Shown here piece after piece: positions 59,061 through 64,000 of a stretch of DNA of 64,000 nt. Each line of letters opens with the position of its first letter. Positions within the stretch are counted from its first letter, which is position 1. This DNA comes from Litorilituus sediminis. GTDB taxonomy: Bacteria; Pseudomonadota; Gammaproteobacteria; Enterobacterales; Alteromonadaceae. Made by a program: the position numbers and the translations under genes. The notes under the pieces were generated by a model. It saw nothing but the letters and a program-made list of their open reading frames with translations, made no database searches and was not told the DNA's origin. The stretch covers positions 186,001-250,000 of the forward strand of contig NZ_CP034759.1 of assembly GCF_004295665.1 (NCBI RefSeq). Reading direction: 5' to 3'.

Positions 59061-59534
59061 ATGAATAAAACCTTATTACTTGTCATTATTATCGCTATTG
59101 TGGTGTTTTATTTCTTTAGAAATAATGCCAATAAAGAGGCCGCTAAGCTTAATCTGCAACGAGCCAATGAATTTCTACAAGAAAACAAGCAGGCTGAAGG
59201 TGTAATAGAAACGGCGTCAGGCTTACAGTACCAAGTGCTTACAGCAGGAACAGGCACTGAGCACCCAACAGCAAGTTCAAAAGTGACTGTGCATTATCAT
59301 GGCACTTTGCTTGATGGTACGGTATTTGACAGCTCTGTCGATCGTGGTGAGCCGCTTTCATTTGGATTAAATCAAGTGATTAAAGGCTGGACAGAAGGCG
59401 TACAATTAATGGTGGTTGGTGAGAAAACACGTTTTTATATACCAGCAAATTTAGCCTATGGTAATCGCGCTACTGGAAAAATCACACCAGGCTCATTACT
59501 TATTTTTGATGTCGAGCTTATTGCGATTAATTAA
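59061..59534 (+). CDS. FKBP-type peptidyl-prolyl isomerase, membrane-anchored
   Basis: A 157-residue protein starting at ATG 59061, chosen because the following hydrophobic anchor (LLLVIIIAIVVFYFF) then sits at the N-terminus; 42 codons of open frame upstream look non-coding. After a short charged linker (ANEFLQENKQAEGVIETASGLQY) comes one FKBP domain: VTVHYHGTLLDGTVFDSSVDRGEPLSFGLNQVIKGW and PANLAYGNRATGKITPGSLLIFDVEL. It should assist folding at the periplasmic face. A hairpin terminator follows. Confidence 0.92.
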   Translation: MNKTLLLVIIIAIVVFYFFRNNANKEAAKLNLQRANEFLQENKQAEGVIETASGLQYQVLTAGTGTEHPTASSKVTVHYHGTLLDGTVFDSSVDRGEPLSFGLNQVIKGWTEGVQLMVVGEKTRFYIPANLAYGNRATGKITPGSLLIFDVELIAIN

Positions 59535-59553
59535 GCTCAACAAGTTGGTAATG

Positions 59554-59587
59554 AAAGCAAGCTAAGTAAAAACGATGGCTTGCTTTT
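59554..59587 (+). terminator. Terminator of the FKBP gene
   Basis: AAAGCAAGC (59554-59562) pairs with GCTTGCTTT (59578-59586) over a 15-base loop, followed by T-rich sequence. Confidence 0.65.
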
Positions 59588-59627
59588 ATTTATTCATTTT
59601 ATATTAAACCCTAAATAGGAAATTACT

Positions 59628-60206
59628 ATGGATGGTATGCAGTTTATTATTGAGCTTATTGATAAGCTTATTTGGCCGCTAGTATTTGTGTTTGCTTTAC
59701 TCAGCTTTAAGCAACCTTTTACTCACCTTATTCCACTTGCTAAAAAACTTAAATTTAAAGCGTTAGAGTTAGAATTTGATCAAGAGCTTAGGCAAGTCTC
59801 TCAAAGAGCTACTGACGCTTTTCCTGAATTAGAGCAAAATAAGAAAGCTAACCTTATTGCCTTAGCGCAAAATATGCCCAATTCAGCTATTTTATCTGCT
59901 TGGCGTCGTGTTGATGAAGTGACAGAGACACTGATTTTATCTGCAACTCAAGTTACTGATTTATCAAGCCCAACACGCTATAAACTCATGGAAGATATCT
60001 TAATCAATACCAATATCATTGATACGCAAAAAGGCAAGTTATTTAACGAACTAAGAACCTTGCGTAATCGTGTTGCTCACGCGGAAGGTTTTCAAGTAGG
60101 TAAGGGGGAAGCTATCTTATATGTTGAGTTATGCTTTACCTTAATTGAACACCTAGAAGAGCTGATTAGCAAAGCGCCTGCTAATGAAATAAGTAAAGTA
60201 AGTTAA
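59628..60206 (+). CDS. Membrane-anchored HEPN-like protein
   Basis: A 192-residue protein with one N-terminal membrane segment (about 8-25) followed by an all-helical cytoplasmic part. LFNELRTLRNRVAHAEGF contains R146-N147-x3-H151, the RNxxxH motif of HEPN domains, some of which are RNases and others only binding modules. SAWRRVDEVTETLIL is the preceding helix. A DUF4145-like origin is possible. The next gene, a P-loop kinase-like protein, starts two bases after its stop, so the two are translationally linked. Confidence 0.6.
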   Translation: MDGMQFIIELIDKLIWPLVFVFALLSFKQPFTHLIPLAKKLKFKALELEFDQELRQVSQRATDAFPELEQNKKANLIALAQNMPNSAILSAWRRVDEVTETLILSATQVTDLSSPTRYKLMEDILINTNIIDTQKGKLFNELRTLRNRVAHAEGFQVGKGEAILYVELCFTLIEHLEELISKAPANEISKVS

Positions 60207-60207
60207 T

Positions 60208-60699
60208 ATGCGCCGAGTCATTATTTTTGGTAATTCAGCTTCAGGTAAATCAACCTTGGCTAAACGTTTTGCTGAGCAAGGCTTAGCACATTTAGACTTA
60301 GATAGCTTAGCATGGGATATGACGCCGCAGCCTGTGAGACGAGATAAACAGTTATCATGTCAACAAATAGATGAGTTTAGCCAAGCCAATACGGATTGGG
60401 TTATTGAAGGCTGTTATAGTGACTTACTGGCGCATGTCTTGTCAGAGGCCACAGAAGTCATCTTTATGAATTTGTCTATAGAGCAATGTATTGCTAATGC
60501 CGAGCAAAGACCTTGGGAACCACATAAATATGCGAGCAAGAGCAAGCAGGATGCTAATTTAACCATGCTGATTGATTGGATAAGCCAGTACGATAGTCGA
60601 AGTGATGAGTTTTCATTACAGGCTCACCAAGCACTTTTTGACAAGTTTTCAGGTAAAAAATCTCAAATTATTGAAAATACAATGGTTAATATCGACTAA
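60208..60699 (+). CDS. Adenylate-kinase-like P-loop NTPase
   Basis: A 163-residue protein with Walker A GNSASGKSTLAKRF at residues 8-21 and DLDSLAWDM and WVIEGCYSD as further P-loop kinase motifs, like small uncharacterised adenylate/shikimate-kinase-fold proteins. A clear lid domain is missing. The substrate is unknown. It lies between the HEPN-like gene (1-base gap) and the GFA gene (9-base gap), so it belongs to a five-gene rightward run ending at the M23 peptidase. Confidence 0.8.
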   Translation: MRRVIIFGNSASGKSTLAKRFAEQGLAHLDLDSLAWDMTPQPVRRDKQLSCQQIDEFSQANTDWVIEGCYSDLLAHVLSEATEVIFMNLSIEQCIANAEQRPWEPHKYASKSKQDANLTMLIDWISQYDSRSDEFSLQAHQALFDKFSGKKSQIIENTMVNID

Positions 60700-60708
60700 G
60701 GAGGTTTG

Positions 60709-61113
60709 ATGACAAAGGTTGTTTTAACAGGCGGCTGCTTATGTGGCGCAATACGTTACCAAACTAGTGCAAGCCCCTTTGCGGTTGATTATTGTCACTG
60801 CTCAAAGTGTCGAAAACACAATGGCTCTATTGTGGTTGCTTGGATGGACTTTAAAGCAGAGCAGGTAACTTGGCTACAAGATAAGCCGACTGAGTACGCT
60901 TCATCTGAAACCGGAAGGCGCGGGTTTTGTAACAAATGCGGCTCGACACTGACGTATGGTGATACCCGATATCGCCAATATACTACCTTGACCATTGCCT
61001 CATTAGATGATGCTAACTTAGTACAGCCAAGCTATCACATTTACCTTGATGATAAGGTTGATTGGCTAGAAATTACCGATAACTGCAAACGCTATGCACA
61101 GGGTGTAAGTTAG
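60709..61113 (+). CDS. GFA-family zinc-binding protein
   Basis: A 134-residue protein starting at ATG 60709, seven bases after AAGGAGG. GGCLCGAIRY near the start, YCHCSKCRKHNG at about 30 and FCNKCGSTLTYG at about 80 supply the seven-cysteine pattern of glutathione-dependent formaldehyde-activating (GFA) relatives, which bind two zinc ions. The family is now known to be broader than formaldehyde metabolism, so the substrate is uncertain. Confidence 0.9.
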   Translation: MTKVVLTGGCLCGAIRYQTSASPFAVDYCHCSKCRKHNGSIVVAWMDFKAEQVTWLQDKPTEYASSETGRRGFCNKCGSTLTYGDTRYRQYTTLTIASLDDANLVQPSYHIYLDDKVDWLEITDNCKRYAQGVS

Positions 61114-61142
61114 TTTAATTATTTTTTATTAGGGAAAGTAAA

Positions 61143-61775
61143 TTGAATATATTATTGGTTAATGCCAGCCAACGTAATCAGGCAAATAGCGCCTTATTAG
61201 CGCGTTATATACAAAAGCATACACTACTTGATAAAGACAATATAACCAGCTCAATATTGGATTTATCTGATTATAGTGCTTTGCTCGGGCATTATGGTTT
61301 TGATGATGAAGATAAATCTCAGGTAGAAATTGAAAAGCAGCAGGTATTGGCAAAATTATATCAATGCGACGCTGTCGTGTTTATTACCCCTGAATGGGGC
61401 GGTATGATCCCGCCTGCGCTAGTTAATTTGTTGCTTTTAACCGCTAATGGCTCAGCAGGTGGTTTGCCGTTAGGGCATAAGCCAGCAATGGCCATTGGTG
61501 TTTCTACCTCAGCTGGCGGTAGTAACCCGGTTACCTTATTAAAAGCATATTCGGCGAAAAATAGTCACTTAGTGTGGCTGCCTTTACACGCTATTATCCA
61601 TAATGTGGAAGACTTTTTGCAATGTCCATGGACGCCAAACGAGCAAGATAGACTCTCTCAACTTCAATCTCGTGTAAATATTGGTATTGAAAGCTTAGTT
61701 ATATACGCTGAGCAATTAAAACCAGTGCGGGAATCATTGGTTGCATTGTCAAAAACACACCCGTTTGGTCAATAA
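61143..61775 (+). CDS. NADPH-dependent FMN reductase-like flavoprotein
   Basis: A 210-residue protein with a TTG start at 61143. MNILLVNASQRNQANSALLARYI is the phosphate-binding start of the flavodoxin-like fold and AVVFITPEWGGMIPPALVNLL is the YN-type flavin-binding loop with TPEWGG in place of TPEYN. Such proteins reduce FMN, quinones or azo compounds. It belongs to the rightward gene run; the preceding gene ends 29 bases upstream. Confidence 0.82.
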   Translation: MNILLVNASQRNQANSALLARYIQKHTLLDKDNITSSILDLSDYSALLGHYGFDDEDKSQVEIEKQQVLAKLYQCDAVVFITPEWGGMIPPALVNLLLLTANGSAGGLPLGHKPAMAIGVSTSAGGSNPVTLLKAYSAKNSHLVWLPLHAIIHNVEDFLQCPWTPNEQDRLSQLQSRVNIGIESLVIYAEQLKPVRESLVALSKTHPFGQ

Positions 61776-61829
61776 CTCATCTCGCTTGTTTTTTTGTTTT
61801 TTTCTTAGGTAGGTAGATAGCTAGGTAGT

Positions 61830-62741
61830 ATGCTTATGAATAACTTTTCTTTTCTTCTTGTTGCGCTAATTTATCTGCTTTGTAGCAATATAACCACAGT
61901 ACAAGGCAGTACCGTTTATAAGTATAAAGATGAAAACGGCAATTGGGTGTTTTCTGATAAGCCACCTGAGCAGGAAGTTGAAACTCAGGAATTAACTTTT
62001 AAGCATCAAGTCAATATTGATATTAAACCAAGTGTTTATGTGGCGAAGAATCAGTCATACTATGCCATTGTCGTTAAAAATCCATTTCACGCACCGATAG
62101 AAATTGAGTTGCTGGGCGATAGCATACCAAATAATGAACGACATCATGTCGTTAAAGCACAGGCGACTACTGTTGTTGTGCCGAAATTAACTCATCATCC
62201 TGCTTTTAGTTACCGTTGGTTACAGGGCGATCCTAAAGCAAAACATGATGACAGTTTATATAAGTTTCCCTCATCATCAGGGAGAGAGTTTTTGATAACT
62301 CAGTCATTTAATGGTCGTTTCTCTCACTCAAAACAGCCAAATCAATATGCAGTTGATATTGCTATGCCAGTGGGTACATCAATAAATGCCGCACGAGCGG
62401 GTATCGTTGTAGGTGTTAAAGATGATTATCATATGAGTGGTAAAAGTCAGTATTTCCTAGATAAAGCAAACTACGTACAAGTACTACATAATGATGGCAC
62501 ATTTGCCGTGTATGCGCATTTATTACAAGATACCGCTGTTGTGAATGTTGGCGATAGAGTAAGCGTAGGTGATAAGTTAGGGCGCTCTGGCTCTTCAGGT
62601 TATTCTACCGGGCCGCACTTGCACTTTGTTATTCGAAAAAATGCGGGTTTTAAGTTTACTTCAGTGCCTTTTGCCTTTTTAGGTCAAGATGAGCAAGCTG
62701 TTACCCCTAAGCGTGGCATGGTGTTTGGTAAACAAGGCTGA
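61830..62741 (+). CDS. M23 (LytM) peptidase with DUF4124 N-terminus
   Basis: A 303-residue exported protein. The signal peptide is followed by a DUF4124-like segment (VYKYKDENGNWVFSDKPPEQE), then a beta-rich middle and the LytM domain (about 160-290). YAHLL and GPHLHFVIRK provide the catalytic and second zinc-binding histidines. The first ligand position, usually HxxxD, reads QYAVD here, so the leading His is missing at the usual place; a nearby His (SHSKQPNQYAVD) is too far. It may be inactive, an activator of another amidase, or use another ligand. Confidence 0.88.
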   Translation: MLMNNFSFLLVALIYLLCSNITTVQGSTVYKYKDENGNWVFSDKPPEQEVETQELTFKHQVNIDIKPSVYVAKNQSYYAIVVKNPFHAPIEIELLGDSIPNNERHHVVKAQATTVVVPKLTHHPAFSYRWLQGDPKAKHDDSLYKFPSSSGREFLITQSFNGRFSHSKQPNQYAVDIAMPVGTSINAARAGIVVGVKDDYHMSGKSQYFLDKANYVQVLHNDGTFAVYAHLLQDTAVVNVGDRVSVGDKLGRSGSSGYSTGPHLHFVIRKNAGFKFTSVPFAFLGQDEQAVTPKRGMVFGKQG

Positions 62742-62757
62742 TATAAGCGCCCATAAA

Positions 62758-62793
62758 AAAGCCTACATAAGGGTTATGGTTATGTAGGCTTTA
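62758..62793. terminator. Bidirectional terminator between the M23 gene and fhs
   Basis: AAGCCTACATAA (62759-62770) pairs with TTATGTAGGCTT (62780-62791) around a nine-base loop, with A-tract on the left and T residues on the right, so it serves both convergent genes. Confidence 0.85.
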
Positions 62794-62828
62794 ATAGCAA
62801 ATTAGGCAGAAAATTAGGCTGTTAGCCT

Positions 62829-64000
62829 TTATTCTAGACCTTCAATTACACCACTTGGTAATAATTTTATGTCATTGGCAGCTGGTTTTTTCGGTAAACC
62901 AGGCATACGCATAATATTACCAGTTAATACCACTAAGAAACCGGCACCTTCGTTAATTTGAATTGAACTTACCGTTACTTCAAAGTCACGTGGGCGACCG
63001 TGTAGCGTTGGGTCATCAGATAAAGAGCTAGGCGCCTTGGCAATACAAATAGGTAAATGTGTTAATCCTAATTGTTCAACATGTTTAAGATCTTTTTCTG
63101 CTTGTTTTGAGAAAGCAACATCGGTTGCACCGTACATTTTACGGCTTACGCGACGTACCTTTTCAACAACGGTTAAGTCTAAATCATAAAGCGGTTGATA
63201 AGGCTTACTTTTCTCTACTGATGCCATTACTGCTTTCGCTAGCTCTATAGCACCTTTACCACCATCGGCGTGGTGTGTTGTTTCAGCAAATGATACGCCG
63301 TGCTCTTCACAGCGTGCTTTAATCAGCGCAATTTCAGCATCGGTGTCAGTAGCAAAACGGTTAAGGGCAACCACAGGGTGCTTGTTGAAAAGCTCAACGC
63401 TTTCAATGTGCTTATCTAGGTTCTCTAAACCTTTCGCTACTGCGCTTAAATCTTCATCGACTAAATCAGACTTATCTTTACCACCGTGCATTTTCAGCGC
63501 ACGTACTGTTGTAACAAGTACTACCGCATCAGGGTCTAAATCGGCAATACGACACTTAATGTCGAAGAACTTTTCTGCACCTAAATCAAAACCAAAACCT
63601 GCTTCGGTGATTGCCCAATCAGCATGATGCATGGCCATTCTTGTGGCGATAACACTGTTACAACCATGAGCGATGTTGGCAAAAGGTCCGCCGTGTACAA
63701 AGGTTGGTGTACCTTCGAAGCTTTGTACTAGGTTAGGTTGCAGTGCATCACGAAGTAGTGCCATCATAGCACCGGTAATATTTAAATCTTTGGCATGAAC
63801 AGGCTCACCTTCATAGGTGTAACCAATTAAGGTTCTATCTAAACGAATTTTTAAATCAGCAGCGTTATTGGCTAAACAAAGCATCGCCATCACTTCAGAG
63901 GCTGCGGTAATGTCAAAGCCGCCTTCACGAGGAATACCTTGCATTTTACCGCCTAAGCCTAAAACAATGTTACGTAAGCTGCGATCATTCATATCCATTA
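62829..64000 (-). CDS. fhs: Formate-tetrahydrofolate ligase, C-terminal part
   Basis: The frame runs off the right edge; about 390 residues of an enzyme usually near 560-580 are present, so the N-terminal third, with the ATP-binding P-loop, lies outside. The visible part has MNDRSLRNIVLGLGGKMQGIPREGGFDITAASEVMA, FVHGGPFANIAHGCNSV and ITEAGFGFDLGAEKFFDIKCR, diagnostic of this ATP-dependent C1 enzyme that feeds formate into tetrahydrofolate. An ATG near 63998 is internal to the conserved region and not the true start. Confidence 0.95.
   Translation of the reverse strand, partial: MDMNDRSLRNIVLGLGGKMQGIPREGGFDITAASEVMAMLCLANNAADLKIRLDRTLIGYTYEGEPVHAKDLNITGAMMALLRDALQPNLVQSFEGTPTFVHGGPFANIAHGCNSVIATRMAMHHADWAITEAGFGFDLGAEKFFDIKCRIADLDPDAVVLVTTVRALKMHGGKDKSDLVDEDLSAVAKGLENLDKHIESVELFNKHPVVALNRFATDTDAEIALIKARCEEHGVSFAETTHHADGGKGAIELAKAVMASVEKSKPYQPLYDLDLTVVEKVRRVSRKMYGATDVAFSKQAEKDLKHVEQLGLTHLPICIAKAPSSLSDDPTLHGRPRDFEVTVSSIQINEGAGFLVVLTGNIMRMPGLPKKPAANDIKLLPSGVIEGLE

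Overview
The window looks like chromosomal DNA of an AT-rich, cold-adapted marine gammaproteobacterium, most likely Colwelliaceae (Colwellia, Thalassotalea or a close relative). The evidence is a gammaproteobacterial housekeeping gene set (thrS-infC-rpmI-rplT, mnmA-hflD-purB, clpSA-cspD), a monomeric NADP-isocitrate dehydrogenase directly before a dimeric one (an arrangement known from Colwellia maris), and dispersed palindromic intergenic repeats. This assignment rests on reading proteins by eye; no database was searched.

Layout. 1-1.9 kb: small unrecognised genes, probably the edge of a phage-like or integrative element, ending at a tRNA-Val(GAC) gene, with a broken inverted tRNA-Val-like fragment between them. 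2.1-10 kb: NorM-type MATE pump, CPXCG protein, fructosamine kinase, FdxA ferredoxin, FAD-dependent dehydrogenase, START-like protein and a PAS-GGDEF-EAL protein. 10.1-13.7 kb: thrS and the infC-rpmI-rplT translation operon with a highly structured infC leader. 13.8-16.7 kb: purC, whose bidirectional terminator hairpin has been split and duplicated by an IS1182-type insertion sequence. 16.7-20.6 kb: two GNAT acetyltransferases, a periplasmic binding protein, leucine dehydrogenase and a DUF4826-like protein. 20.7-31.9 kb: purB-hflD-mnmA and rluE (minus strand), then the two isocitrate dehydrogenases, cspD and clpS-clpA.

32-38 kb: a complete tripartite RND efflux operon (outer membrane factor, membrane fusion protein, permease). 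38.1-38.65 kb: three tandem tRNA-Asn genes in 187-bp repeats under one strong promoter. 39-46.3 kb: GH97 glycosidase, cystathionine lyase-like enzyme, a second MATE pump and the overlapping uvrB. 46.6-49.4 kb: a MITE-like repeat, a voltage-gated K+ channel-like gene and divergent queC/queE. 49.4-51.7 kb: a substrate-binding protein coupled to a diguanylate cyclase. 51.8-55.5 kb: alr and, divergent to it, an amidase/PBP4B-like fusion lipoprotein. 55.6-64 kb: a 299-bp nested palindromic element, small membrane protein, nucleotidyltransferase, DUF885 peptidase, FKBP isomerase, a HEPN-like/P-loop kinase pair, GFA protein, FMN reductase, M23 peptidase, and the C-terminal part of formate-tetrahydrofolate ligase running off the right edge.

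Most genes are ordinary core functions. The most interesting signals are non-coding: the infC leader with two mutually exclusive folds, the terminator-targeted IS, the nested palindromic element at 55.65-55.95 kb, and the tRNA-Val remnant at the element border. No CRISPR array, rRNA or recognisable defence island was seen.
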